From NCBI RefSeq assembly GCF_002291445.1, contig NZ_CP014137.1, forward strand, positions 2,604,001-2,668,000: a stretch of DNA of 64,000 bases. Direction: 5' to 3'. Shown piece after piece: positions 1 to 8,362 of the stretch. Numbering within the stretch: the first letter of the stretch is position 1; the number at the start of each line of letters is the position of its first letter. This DNA comes from Brenneria goodwinii (GTDB lineage: Bacteria; Pseudomonadota; Gammaproteobacteria; Enterobacterales; Enterobacteriaceae). The notes beneath the pieces were generated by a model. The model was not told where the DNA came from. It saw only the letters and a program-made list of their open reading frames with translations, and made no database searches. The position numbers and the translations under genes were made by a program.

Positions 1-282
1 CTGCTTGCCGTTGGCGACCTCATCCGTAAGCTGCCGGGCGATATCGTCCCAGACCGCTTCCTTCTCCGCGTTATCGGCGCTCATGGGGAAGTGATTGGTG
101 CGAATCTCCGTCTCCGGCGACAAGTATTCCCGGACGATGGAGAGCGCCAGACTATCGCCGCCTTTACGCCCTGCCGGCGCATAAAGAATATCGAGCTTGC
201 CGATCAGACGGGCGGCGCGCACGGTGATCAAATCGCTGGCGCCGGGTCCGACCCCTAACGCATACAGTCTGCCGGTCATCAT
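1..282 (-). CDS. cbiL: Cobalt-precorrin-2 C20-methyltransferase CbiL, N-terminal part
   Basis: The first 94 codons are present; the gene runs off the left edge of the window (the family is about 237 residues). The reading begins MMTGRLYALGVGPG, with the GVGPG glycine motif that opens SAM-dependent tetrapyrrole methyltransferases. The enzyme adds the C20 methyl group to cobalt-precorrin-2 in the oxygen-independent route to cobalamin, in the cytoplasm. The start overlaps the cbiK stop (ATGA), so it is translationally coupled as the next gene of the cbi operon. Two consecutive ATG codons (282 and 279) could start it. Identification rests on the motif plus its place after cbiK, the same order as in Salmonella. 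Confidence 0.9.
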   Translation of the reverse strand, partial: MMTGRLYALGVGPGASDLITVRAARLIGKLDILYAPAGRKGGDSLALSIVREYLSPETEIRTNHFPMSADNAEKEAVWDDIARQLTDEVANGKQ

Positions 283-1073
283 GCCGCCTCCTGCTGTTTA
301 TGGTTCAGCGCCGCGGCAAGATGCCGGGCAAACATCTGGCGGATCTGCGGATTCTCTCCCAGCCCTTGCAGCCAGCAGAAAGTTTCAATGCCCGCCGCTT
401 CCAGCTGTGATTTCCACGAGCCCGCTTCGTTCGAGGCCATATCGTTGATGGCATGATCGCCGGCCACCAGCATCAGCGGCATCAGGTGAACCTTGCGTAC
501 GCCCTGCTGTTGCAGGCGCAGGACGATATGGTCGACTTCCGGATAGCTTTCCACCGCCCCCACCAGCGCCGGAAAGTTGCGCGAGGCCATCAGGTGATCG
601 AGGCAGGCATAGGCGGAAAAGGCGTGATGGCTGGCGCCATGCCCCATAAACACCACCCGCTCATCGGCGGCCAGCGGCGGCATCTGCGCCTGAAGCGCGT
701 CCATCAATTGCAGGTAATCGTCAAAGCCGCTGAGCAACGGCGCGCCCAGCGCCAACCGTTGAAAACGCGGATGATAAGCGCGAACTTCCGCCGCTATTTT
801 TTCGTATTCATCGCCATTAATCACATGCAGCGACTGGATCGCCACATCCTGATAGCCTTCATCCGCCAGCCGTTGCAAAGCCTGAGCGGGATTATCAATG
901 TGTATGCCGTCGCGCTCGCGCAACTTGCGGATAATCATTTCCGACGTAAAAGCCCGGAACAGATGGCGATCGTTATAGGCGGCCGCCAGAAACTGTTCGC
1001 AGGCATCAATATTCTTTTCCCGGGTTTGCGGGTAACTGGTGCCAAAGCTGATAATTAATAGTGCTTTTTTCAT
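279..1073 (-). CDS. cbiK: Sirohydrochlorin cobaltochelatase CbiK
   Basis: 264 residues, the normal size for CbiK. It inserts Co2+ into sirohydrochlorin (factor II), the committing step of anaerobic cobalamin synthesis. The protein opens MKKALLIISFGTSY as in other CbiK proteins. His145 (in FMGHG) and His207 (in AGDH) fall exactly at the positions of the two metal-site histidines known from Salmonella CbiK. I chose the ATG at 1073 because a longer in-frame extension adds 17 residues with no family counterpart and would overlap cbiJ. The stop of cbiJ lies 1 nt before this start. Confidence 0.95.
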   Translation of the reverse strand: MKKALLIISFGTSYPQTREKNIDACEQFLAAAYNDRHLFRAFTSEMIIRKLRERDGIHIDNPAQALQRLADEGYQDVAIQSLHVINGDEYEKIAAEVRAYHPRFQRLALGAPLLSGFDDYLQLMDALQAQMPPLAADERVVFMGHGASHHAFSAYACLDHLMASRNFPALVGAVESYPEVDHIVLRLQQQGVRKVHLMPLMLVAGDHAINDMASNEAGSWKSQLEAAGIETFCWLQGLGENPQIRQMFARHLAAALNHKQQEAA

Positions 1074-1074
1074 T

Positions 1075-1872
1075 TTATGATCCTCGTTGTGCCCGCCAGA
1101 GAGATAGACGCTGGGTAAATTCATCCAGCGAGGCGACCCGATCCGCCGGCGCCGCGTCCTCTGCCGGCGCGGGGCGACATATCACGATGCAGGGAATATT
1201 CAACGCCAGACAAGGAGCGACCTTTTGCTGATAGCCGCCTGGCGCGCCGGACTCTTTGGTGATCACCACGTCAGGCCGACAGTGCTCATACAGCGCCTGA
1301 TTAAACGCGTCGCTAAACGGCCCGCACTGGGCGATAATCTGCTCCACGCCCAGCCCCAGCGCTTCGCACTGCGCCAGCACCGCCGCGGTCGGCAATACCC
1401 GGACCAGCAGATGTTTATCCGGCAGATTTTGCCGATACGCCGCCAGATCCTTACTGCCGGTGGTCAGCAGCACCCGTCGTCCCAGCGGGCGGGCGATGGC
1501 GCAGGCCGCCTCAAGGCTATCCGTTTTATGCAGCAGAGGATGAGCAATGGCGTCGATGTCGCTGGGGCGCTGATAGCGAGTCAGCGGCAGTTGCAACCGG
1601 CGACAGGCCGCCGCCACATTGCGATGCAGCACATCGGCATAGGGATGGGATGCGTCGACCACCCAGCGAACCTGCCGGCTGGCGAGAAAGTCCGCCATTT
1701 CGTCCTTATCCATGCGCCCGACCACCACCTCGCCGGCGATATTGCCCGCCAGCTGTTTTCCCGTGTCCGTGGCGACGGACAGGCGGTAAGATTCGCCCGC
1801 CGCATCCAGCGCCTGACAAATCAGCCGGGCATCGCTGGTGCCGCCGAAAACATGGATCGCCGGGCCGCTCAC
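1075..1872 (-). CDS. cbiJ: Cobalt-precorrin-6A reductase CbiJ
   Basis: 265 residues. Predicted to reduce the macrocycle of cobalt-precorrin-6A with NADPH. The N-terminus carries the HVFGGTSDAR motif typical of CbiJ/CobK, followed by VVDASHPYA around residues 70-80, another family signature. Translation starts at GTG (1872-1870), overlapping the cbiH stop as GTGA; this unusual start is supported by that coupling and by the position of the first motif. Central member of the cbi operon. Confidence 0.93.
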   Translation of the reverse strand: MSGPAIHVFGGTSDARLICQALDAAGESYRLSVATDTGKQLAGNIAGEVVVGRMDKDEMADFLASRQVRWVVDASHPYADVLHRNVAAACRRLQLPLTRYQRPSDIDAIAHPLLHKTDSLEAACAIARPLGRRVLLTTGSKDLAAYRQNLPDKHLLVRVLPTAAVLAQCEALGLGVEQIIAQCGPFSDAFNQALYEHCRPDVVITKESGAPGGYQQKVAPCLALNIPCIVICRPAPAEDAAPADRVASLDEFTQRLSLWRAQRGS

Positions 1873-2594
1873 AGTTCATAACCTCTGGGGGTGATCATCA
1901 GCCCGTCGCGGCAATAGGTGGTTTTATTGCCGACAATCACCAGACTGGTCATATCCACCGGCGTGAAATCCATTTCCCCAAACGTGGTGATCCACTTTTC
2001 CTCTTTTTTACGTCCGGCGGCTTTGACCACGCCGACCGGCGTCTGCGGCGCGGTCCACGGACTCATCAGCTCGAACGCCCGCGCCAGATGGCCTTCACGG
2101 CCGCGGCTGCGCGGATTATAGAAACAGATCACAAAGTCGGCCTGCGCGGCGGCGGCAATGCGCTTTTCAATCACCGGCCACGGCGTCAGCAGATCGCTCA
2201 GGCTGATATGACAAAAATCGTGCATCAATGGCGCGCCCAGCAGCGACGCGGCGGCGATGCTGGCGGTGATGCCGGCCACCAGCCTGACCTCCAGATCCAG
2301 CTGTTGCTGGCCGACCAGTTCCAGCACCAGCCCGGCCATACCGTAAATGCCCGCGTCGCCGCTGCTGATCAGCGCCACGTTGTGACCGGCCAGCGCCAGG
2401 TCGATCGCCGTCTGGCAGCGTTCGATCTCCTTGCACATGCCGGTTTTGATCACCTGTTTGTCACCGGTTAATGGCTTCACCAAATGGGTATAGGTTTTGT
2501 AGCCCACTACGATGTCCGCCTCGCGGATGGCCGCAATGGCGTCCTGCGTCATCATGGATTCACTGCCCGGCCCAATGCCGATTACGGTTAACAT
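1869..2594 (-). CDS. cbiH: Cobalt-precorrin-3B C17-methyltransferase CbiH
   Basis: 241 residues, the same length as Salmonella CbiH. It methylates C17 with ring contraction of cobalt-factor III using SAM. Visible signatures are VIGIGPGS at the N-terminus, GYKTYTHLVKPL, the SSGDAGIYGMAG loop and CFYNPRSRGREGHL towards the C-terminus, all diagnostic of the CbiH/CobJ branch. The ATG at 2594 overlaps the cbiG stop by one base (TGATG); an in-frame TTG just upstream is unlikely to be used. Confidence 0.95.
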   Translation of the reverse strand: MLTVIGIGPGSESMMTQDAIAAIREADIVVGYKTYTHLVKPLTGDKQVIKTGMCKEIERCQTAIDLALAGHNVALISSGDAGIYGMAGLVLELVGQQQLDLEVRLVAGITASIAAASLLGAPLMHDFCHISLSDLLTPWPVIEKRIAAAAQADFVICFYNPRSRGREGHLARAFELMSPWTAPQTPVGVVKAAGRKKEEKWITTFGEMDFTPVDMTSLVIVGNKTTYCRDGLMITPRGYEL

Positions 2595-3649
2595 CAATGC
2601 GATACTCCCAGGGTAATGGTGACGCCCTGCCGACGCAGGGTATTGCCAACCAGCTTGCCGTCGCTCATCAGCCAGGCGACCGGTTGTGAAACGCTGCCGA
2701 CGCCGACCGTTCGGCGTACAAATTCAGAAGCGGGGAAACGTTGTTCATGCGGGCTGAGTTCATCAACGCTGAACAACTCGAAAGGAACCCGCCAGCACTG
2801 CGCCAGTTGGTGCAACGCGGGTTCATCCCGCTTGATGGCGACGCTGCCGATGGCGCGCAACGCCAGCGGATCAAAATGGTTTTCCGCCAACTGCTGCGAC
2901 AGCAGCTCAACCAGCGTTTGCAACGAGGTCGCCCGGCGGCAGCCGATCCCCGCCACCACGCGACGCGGCACCAGTTTGAACATCGGCAGGGGAAACGCGG
3001 GCAAGGCGTCGCGCAGCGTAACGCACACCAGCGCATCCAGCTGCGGCAGCGTATCCAGACTCTCCACCGGAATAAAGCCGCGCACATCGCAACGCGCGCG
3101 CTCCGCATACAAGGATTCATCCCACCACAGGCCGACCTTGCGCTCGCTGACCAGCATGTGATTCACCACTTTCACCGCATGGCGAAAGTCCTGTATTTCC
3201 GCATCCAGCTGCACCGCCAGCGTATCCAGCGCCGCCATCTGATTGACATCCGTGGCGGTGGTGATCACCGGATCGGCGCCCAGCACCCCCGCCAGATAGC
3301 GGGTCAACGCGTTGGCGCCGCCGACATGACCGGAGAGCAGGCTGATAACATGTTGCCCCTGCTCGTCAATCACCACCACGGCCGGATCGGTCATCTTATC
3401 GCTGACCAGCGGCGCGATAACCCGCACCGTCAACCCGGTGGCGCCCACCACAATCAGCGCGGTATAGCTTTTGAACGCTTCGCGCAGCGTGTCGCCGAAG
3501 CTGCCGTTAAACGCCGTAAAACCGGGTTCCAGCAATTTTTCGCTGGTGAAACAGGTCAGGGGCAAATGCGTTTGCAAGCGCCGGGCCAGACGCACGCCGC
3601 CGGGCGTCAGGCAAAACACGGCGATCGATTCAGGCTTGACGATATTCAT
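2594..3649 (-). CDS. cbiG: Cobalt-precorrin-5A hydrolase CbiG
   Basis: 351 residues, as in Salmonella. CbiG opens the delta-lactone of cobalt-precorrin-5A and releases the extruded two-carbon unit as acetaldehyde. The sequence has the N-terminal MNIVKPESIAVFCLTPGG block, the LLSGHVGGANALTRYLA motif and the VVAGIGCRR motif of the C-terminal domain, and ends GVTITLGVSH like its homologues. An upstream in-frame ATG at 3691 would add 14 residues inside cbiF; the internal ATG at 3649 matches the family start. It overlaps the cbiF 3' end by 20 bp. Confidence 0.95.
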   Translation of the reverse strand: MNIVKPESIAVFCLTPGGVRLARRLQTHLPLTCFTSEKLLEPGFTAFNGSFGDTLREAFKSYTALIVVGATGLTVRVIAPLVSDKMTDPAVVVIDEQGQHVISLLSGHVGGANALTRYLAGVLGADPVITTATDVNQMAALDTLAVQLDAEIQDFRHAVKVVNHMLVSERKVGLWWDESLYAERARCDVRGFIPVESLDTLPQLDALVCVTLRDALPAFPLPMFKLVPRRVVAGIGCRRATSLQTLVELLSQQLAENHFDPLALRAIGSVAIKRDEPALHQLAQCWRVPFELFSVDELSPHEQRFPASEFVRRTVGVGSVSQPVAWLMSDGKLVGNTLRRQGVTITLGVSH

Positions 3650-4439
3650 GGCTAAACCCCGCGTCATAGAGTTTGGAATAGTGGTATTCATCGCCCAGGA
3701 AGGCGCCGACCAGAATGAGCGCCGTTTTGCAAATCGCCGCCGCCCGCACCTGTTCGGCGATATCGGCCAGCGTGCCGCGTACCGTGCGGCTTTCCGGCCA
3801 GGTGGCTTTGTACACTACCGCCACCGGCGTGGTCGTCGGATAGCCGCCGGCCGTCAGCCGCTCCACCACTCCGTCAATATTCTGTACCGACAGGAAGATG
3901 GCCATCGACGTTTGATGGGCGGCAAAGGCTTCCAGTTGTTCCAGCGGCGGCATCGGCGTACGCCCCTCGATACGGGTGATCACCAGGCTTTGCGCCACTT
4001 CCGGCACGGTGTATTCCACGCCGAGCTGCGCCGCCGCGCCAAGAAAGGCGCTGACGCCGGGAACGGAGACGAAACCGATGTCGTGTTGCGCCAGCGCTTC
4101 GCTCTGCTCGCGAATCGATCCGTACAGCGAGAGATCGCCGGTTTGCAGTCTCACCACCAGCTTGCCCGCGCGCGAACGGGTCACCATCAGCGAAACGATC
4201 TGCTCAAGCGTCATCCCGGCGCTGTCGTAGCACGCCGCCTGCGGCCGGCAGTAGCCGAGTAACTCGGTATTAATCAACGACCCGGCGTAGATCACCACGT
4301 CGGCCTGCTGCAATAAGCGGTAGCCTTTAAGCGTAATCAGCTCGCGGTCGCCCGGCCCGGCGCCCACAAACCAGATTTTGCGGGGATCAAACGTGCGCGG
4401 TTGTTTAGCCTGTTGCTGTGTCTCGTCATGCTCAGACAT
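3630..4439 (-). CDS. cbiF: Cobalt-precorrin-4 C11-methyltransferase CbiF
   Basis: 269 residues. SAM-dependent methylation of C11 of cobalt-precorrin-4. It shows FVGAGPGDRELIT, the VIYAGSLIN block, RLQTGDLSLYGS and the PGVSAFLGAAA active-site segment. The first ~14 residues (Gln-rich) are longer than in Salmonella CbiF and look like a harmless N-terminal tail. Its start overlaps the cbiT stop by 8 bp. Confidence 0.95.
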   Translation of the reverse strand: MSEHDETQQQAKQPRTFDPRKIWFVGAGPGDRELITLKGYRLLQQADVVIYAGSLINTELLGYCRPQAACYDSAGMTLEQIVSLMVTRSRAGKLVVRLQTGDLSLYGSIREQSEALAQHDIGFVSVPGVSAFLGAAAQLGVEYTVPEVAQSLVITRIEGRTPMPPLEQLEAFAAHQTSMAIFLSVQNIDGVVERLTAGGYPTTTPVAVVYKATWPESRTVRGTLADIAEQVRAAAICKTALILVGAFLGDEYHYSKLYDAGFSHEYRQA

Positions 4440-5001
4440 GTGTTCCCTCCTTGCAGCAGGAAATAAGATAGGTGGGGTTGTTCGGTTTAAAGTAATGGCC
4501 GCTGCCGAGCGGCGTCAGGGATGAAACCTGTAGCTGCGTACACGCCAGCGACGCCACATTCAGCGACTGCAGATGCGTCAGCGCCGTATTGAGGTTATCC
4601 AGCAGAATAAAGGTCAGCGCCAGCCGTCCGCCGGGGTGCAGGTGAGCCAACGACCAGTCGATAAGTTCCGTCAGCTGTCCGCCGCTGCCGCCGATAAATA
4701 CCGCATCCGCCATCAGCGCCAGCGGTAATGGCGCGGCGCCGGCGATAATCTCCACATTGCCGCAACCGAACCGCCGGCGATTCTCTTCAATTAGCGCCAG
4801 CGCCGCCGGATTGCGTTCAATGGCGGTGACCTGAAGAGCCGGAAAACGCAGCGCCGCCTCCAGCGATACGCTGCCGGTGCCGGCGCCGACGTCAATCAGG
4901 CGTTGCGCGCCCGCCAGTTCCAGCCGTTCCAGCGCCAACAGCCGCACCGCTTCTTTGGTCATCGGCACCCGCTGGCCGCGTAAAAATTCATCATCATTCA
5001 T
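4432..5001 (-). CDS. cbiT: Cobalt-precorrin-6B C15-methyltransferase (decarboxylating) CbiT
   Basis: 189 residues. A class I Rossmann-fold methyltransferase that methylates C15 and decarboxylates the C12 acetate side chain. The SAM-binding motif DVGAGTGSVSLE follows the family signature RGQRVPMTKEAVR near the N-terminus, and FIGGSGG appears in the middle. Separate from CbiE here, whereas some organisms fuse the two as CobL. Start overlaps the cbiE stop by 8 bp. Confidence 0.94.
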   Translation of the reverse strand: MNDDEFLRGQRVPMTKEAVRLLALERLELAGAQRLIDVGAGTGSVSLEAALRFPALQVTAIERNPAALALIEENRRRFGCGNVEIIAGAAPLPLALMADAVFIGGSGGQLTELIDWSLAHLHPGGRLALTFILLDNLNTALTHLQSLNVASLACTQLQVSSLTPLGSGHYFKPNNPTYLISCCKEGTHV

Positions 5002-5593
5002 TGAGGATCACCACCACATTCATGTCATAGCGTTGCGCCACCTTCTCCGGTGGCAGGCGATGGATACGTTCATCCGGCAGCGACAGGTTTTCGCCGATAA
5101 TCAACGTGCGCGTCAGTTTCCGTTGCAAAATGGCGTCGGCGATGGCCCGCGGCCCGATAATTTTGTCGGTCACCATCGCCACCTTGTCGTGTTGCAGGAT
5201 CCAATCGAAATCCGGCGTACGTCCGTGGCTGCTGGTGAGATAAAGATCATTCATATCCAGCGCGACGCGGGCGCACAGATACTGCACGGCGCTGATGCCG
5301 GGCACGATCAGCAGTTCATCCGTAGCGAAATGGGCGGACAGACGCTTGCCGATGCCGTACAGCAAGGGATCGCCGGAGGCGAGCACCGCCACCTGACGGG
5401 ATTTGTGCTCGTCAAGCCACGCCAGCAGCCCGTCGATATCGGCATCCAGTTTGCGGGTCCGGCCGTGAAAGTCAGGAAACAGCGCCAGATGACGCGCCCC
5501 GCCGACCAATATGTCGGCGGCGGCGATCGCCTGCCGCGCTTGCGGCGTCAGATGCGCCAGAGAACCGGGGCCAATGCCGACGACCACAATCAT
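4994..5593 (-). CDS. cbiE: Cobalt-precorrin-7 C5-methyltransferase CbiE
   Basis: 199 residues. SAM-dependent C5 methylation of the corrin precursor; partner of CbiT. The N-terminal VVVGIGPGS motif, VLASGDPLLYGIG and VPGISAVQY are the expected landmarks of this tetrapyrrole methylase subfamily. ATG overlaps the cbiD stop (ATGA). Confidence 0.94.
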   Translation of the reverse strand: MIVVVGIGPGSLAHLTPQARQAIAAADILVGGARHLALFPDFHGRTRKLDADIDGLLAWLDEHKSRQVAVLASGDPLLYGIGKRLSAHFATDELLIVPGISAVQYLCARVALDMNDLYLTSSHGRTPDFDWILQHDKVAMVTDKIIGPRAIADAILQRKLTRTLIIGENLSLPDERIHRLPPEKVAQRYDMNVVVILNE

Positions 5594-6741
5594 CGCAGCG
5601 CCTCCACGATATCAGCCAGCGGCCGGTTGGTTCCCAGCACCTGGTTATCAAAAGAGAACAGAATGGCGTCAACGCGCGGCGGATCGTTGGAGAAGCGCAT
5701 CATCTCGTTTACCCGTTCGCAAATGCGCCGGGCGATCCGCTCATACACCGCCTGCAGGCCGTGCTGCGCAATCACTTCCATCGCCGCTTCGGTGGTATCG
5801 CACTGATTAACCGCCAGCAAAACATCCTGGGACGCGCCCATCAGCGCCAGATTGGCGATCAGGGTTTCCATGCGCCCGTCGGCGATATGGCTGTGGGTGT
5901 GGAAAATCCCCGCCGCCACCTTGACCAGCTTGCCGGGATGGCCAATCAGCGCCACATGGCGGAATTTAAGCCTTACGGTTTCCTGCAACATGTAGCCGAC
6001 GAAGTTGCTCATGGTCACCACCCGTTGTCCATCCAACCCGAGCTGTTCGCGCACGAACCGTTCGCCGTGGTTGCCGGGCACCAAAATCACCCGATCTTCG
6101 CCGGCGGCGCGTTTCATTTCCAACTCCAGCGCCAGCGAGCGTTTCCAGCTCTCTTCCGACATCGGCGTCACAATGCCGGTGGTGCCGATGATCGAGATCC
6201 CGCCGAGGATCCCCAGGCGTCCGTTGTAGGTTTTCTTCGCCCGCGCTTCGCCTTCCGGGGCGAAAATTTCTATTTCCGCGCCGCGCGCCGGGCCGATTGC
6301 CTCACGCACCGCGGCTTCAATGGTTTGCAACGGCGTGCGGTTAATCGCCGAGCTGCCTACCGGCAGGCCGATGCCTTTGCGCGTGACGGTGCCGACGCCT
6401 TCCCCGCCGCGAATATGAATATCGCCGTGCTCGCACAGGGTGACGCGGGCGAAAATCAGCATGCCGTGCGTGGCGTCCACATCGTCCCCGCCGTCTTTGC
6501 GGATCGCCGCCGTCGCCTGCCGGCCTTCAATCAGCGGCTGTTCGACGTTGAGATACAGCGTCACGCCGGAGGGGGTGACGATAGACACCTGATCGATCAC
6601 CTGCTGGCGCAGCACCATCAGCGCCGCCACCTTGGCCGCCGCCGTCGCGCATGAGCCGGTGGTGTAGCCTTTCCGGTACTGCTTACCGTTGTGCCAGACG
6701 CTGTCCAACTGCATTTCCGGCTTTTGGCGATCGGCGTTCAC
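5590..6741 (-). CDS. cbiD: Cobalt-precorrin-5B C1-methyltransferase CbiD
   Basis: 383 residues counted from a GTG start at 6741-6739. CbiD methylates C1. Characteristic segments are RKGYTTGSCATAAAKVAAL near the N-terminus, DGGDDVDATHGMLIFARV, GLGI/GGISIIGTTGI and NCDTTEA-like QCDTTEAAMEV. I chose the GTG because it overlaps the cbiC stop as GTGA, is preceded by GGGAG at proper spacing, and gives a length close to the family norm; an ATG at 6714 is the alternative. A much longer upstream extension in the same frame lies wholly inside cbiC and is not plausible. Confidence 0.93.
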   Translation of the reverse strand: MNADRQKPEMQLDSVWHNGKQYRKGYTTGSCATAAAKVAALMVLRQQVIDQVSIVTPSGVTLYLNVEQPLIEGRQATAAIRKDGGDDVDATHGMLIFARVTLCEHGDIHIRGGEGVGTVTRKGIGLPVGSSAINRTPLQTIEAAVREAIGPARGAEIEIFAPEGEARAKKTYNGRLGILGGISIIGTTGIVTPMSEESWKRSLALELEMKRAAGEDRVILVPGNHGERFVREQLGLDGQRVVTMSNFVGYMLQETVRLKFRHVALIGHPGKLVKVAAGIFHTHSHIADGRMETLIANLALMGASQDVLLAVNQCDTTEAAMEVIAQHGLQAVYERIARRICERVNEMMRFSNDPPRVDAILFSFDNQVLGTNRPLADIVEALR

Positions 6742-7382
6742 AGCGTCTCCCGTATGCGATACAGAATGGCATTGACGATGGCGGCCGCCACATTGCTGCC
6801 GCCCTTGCGGCCGCGCGCGGCAATGCACGGCAGCGCGCTATTTATCAGCGCCGCCTTCGATTCCGCCGCGCCGACAAACCCCACCGGCACGCCGATAACC
6901 GCCAGCGCCGAGGCCGGTTTTTCCGCGCAATGCTCCAACAGCCGGAACAGCGCGGTCGGCGCATTGCCGAACACAAACAGCTTGCTGCCCGGTTCTTCCA
7001 GCGCCACATCCACCGCCGCCATCGAGCGTGTCATATTCCCGGCCTTCGCCCGCTCGACCACGCGCGCATCGCTGATAAAGCAGCGGCACTCGCAGCCCAG
7101 TTTCGCCAGCAGCGTTTTATTGATGCCCGACAGCGCCATGGTGGTATCGGTGTACAGCGTGCAGCCGGCGCGCAGGCCGTCGGCGATCCGCGTCACCACA
7201 TCCGGCGAGAAATACAGGGTGTCCAGCCAGTCGAAATCGGCCGTGGTGTGGATCACGCGCTTAACGATCGCTTCGCGATCCGCATCGGCGAAACGGTAAT
7301 CGGGCCGCTCGCTGGCGATGATGTCGCCGATAATGACAAAACTTTGCCGTTCGATGTCCTGCGGCTGCTGAAGATAGTTCAT
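6738..7382 (-). CDS. cbiC: Cobalt-precorrin-8 methylmutase CbiC
   Basis: 214 residues. Moves the C11 methyl group to C12, giving cobyrinate. The sequence opens with the Q-rich QQPQDIE block, has RVIHTTADFDWL containing the catalytic histidine of the family, DTTMALSGINK, and GRKGGSNVAAAIVNA near the C-terminus. Eleven bases separate it from the cbiB stop and it overlaps cbiD by GTGA. Confidence 0.95.
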   Translation of the reverse strand: MNYLQQPQDIERQSFVIIGDIIASERPDYRFADADREAIVKRVIHTTADFDWLDTLYFSPDVVTRIADGLRAGCTLYTDTTMALSGINKTLLAKLGCECRCFISDARVVERAKAGNMTRSMAAVDVALEEPGSKLFVFGNAPTALFRLLEHCAEKPASALAVIGVPVGFVGAAESKAALINSALPCIAARGRKGGSNVAAAIVNAILYRIRETL

Positions 7383-7393
7383 ATGTCCGTTCC

Positions 7394-8362
7394 TTATGCC
7401 GTCATGACCGACAGCAGAAAATATGCGGCGCTAAACAGCATTAAGGCCAGTAAAGAAGCCACTTTCATCAGATTGATGCTGCGCGGGATATCGCTCAGGG
7501 TAATTTCCCGGCGTTCATCGCCAATCCAGGGTTTTTCTACCCGCTCGCCAAAATAGTTGTTCGGCCCGCCAAGCCGCACCCCCAGCGCCCCCGCCACCGT
7601 GGCTTCCGACCAGGCGCAGTTGGGGCTGGCGTGCTGGTAACGATCGCGCCAGCCGATGCGCCACGCCTGCCGATAATCGTCCTTTAGCAGCCAGGCGGCG
7701 GCGCTCAGCAGCAACCATCCCAACCGGGCGGGGACATAGTTCGCCAGGTCGTCCATCCTTGCGGAAACATAGCCGATCGACCGGTATTTCGAATTTTTGT
7801 AACCCACCATCGAATCCAGGGTATTCACCGCTTTGTAGGCCATCGCCAACGGCGCGCCGCCGATCAGCAGGAAAAACAGCGGCGCAATCACCCCATCGAT
7901 GCTGTTCTCCGCCACGGTTTCCACCACCGCCCGGGTGATTTGCGGTCTCTCAAGCTGCGAGGTATCGCGCCCGACGATCCATGAGAGCTGTCGACGGCTT
8001 TCCTCCAACGTGCTCTGCCGCAATGCCTGATGAACCGCCAGCGCCGCGTCGCTCAGGCAACGCCCCGCCAGACAGGTGTAGATCATCCACACTTCCGCCA
8101 GCCAGCCGAGCCACGGATGGATCGCCGTCAGCAGCGCCAAAACGCCCCAGTTGACTCCCCAGGTGATGCCCACCACGGCCAGCCACAGCAATCCGCCGCC
8201 CAGCTTAAGCGCTCGCTCGCTGCGGCAGCAGGCGCGAATGCCCCGTTGCAGCCAGGCGATCAGATTGCCGATCCAGCGTACCGGGTGCGGCCAGTGCGGA
8301 GGATCGCCCAGCCAATAATCAAGTAAAAAAGCGACGAGCCAGGCCGCCGGCGTCAAGGTCAT
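7394..8362 (-). CDS. cbiB: Adenosylcobinamide-phosphate synthase CbiB
   Basis: 322 residues of a polytopic inner-membrane protein. It attaches the aminopropanol phosphate made by CobD/PduX (encoded at 11.9-13.8 kb) to adenosylcobyric acid. Signatures: DPPHWPHPVRWIG near residue 20, VETVAENSIDGVIAPLFF, MAYKAVNTLDSMVGYK and SPNCAWSEATVAGALG. The ATG at 8362 overlaps the cbiA stop (ATGA) and gives the standard N-terminus; a longer in-frame reading runs back into cbiA. Confidence 0.95.
   Translation of the reverse strand: MTLTPAAWLVAFLLDYWLGDPPHWPHPVRWIGNLIAWLQRGIRACCRSERALKLGGGLLWLAVVGITWGVNWGVLALLTAIHPWLGWLAEVWMIYTCLAGRCLSDAALAVHQALRQSTLEESRRQLSWIVGRDTSQLERPQITRAVVETVAENSIDGVIAPLFFLLIGGAPLAMAYKAVNTLDSMVGYKNSKYRSIGYVSARMDDLANYVPARLGWLLLSAAAWLLKDDYRQAWRIGWRDRYQHASPNCAWSEATVAGALGVRLGGPNNYFGERVEKPWIGDERREITLSDIPRSINLMKVASLLALMLFSAAYFLLSVMTA

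Noticed and set aside
3630..3691. Longer CbiG start at 3691
   Set aside because: Would overlap cbiF by over 60 bp; the internal ATG at 3649 matches the family N-terminus.
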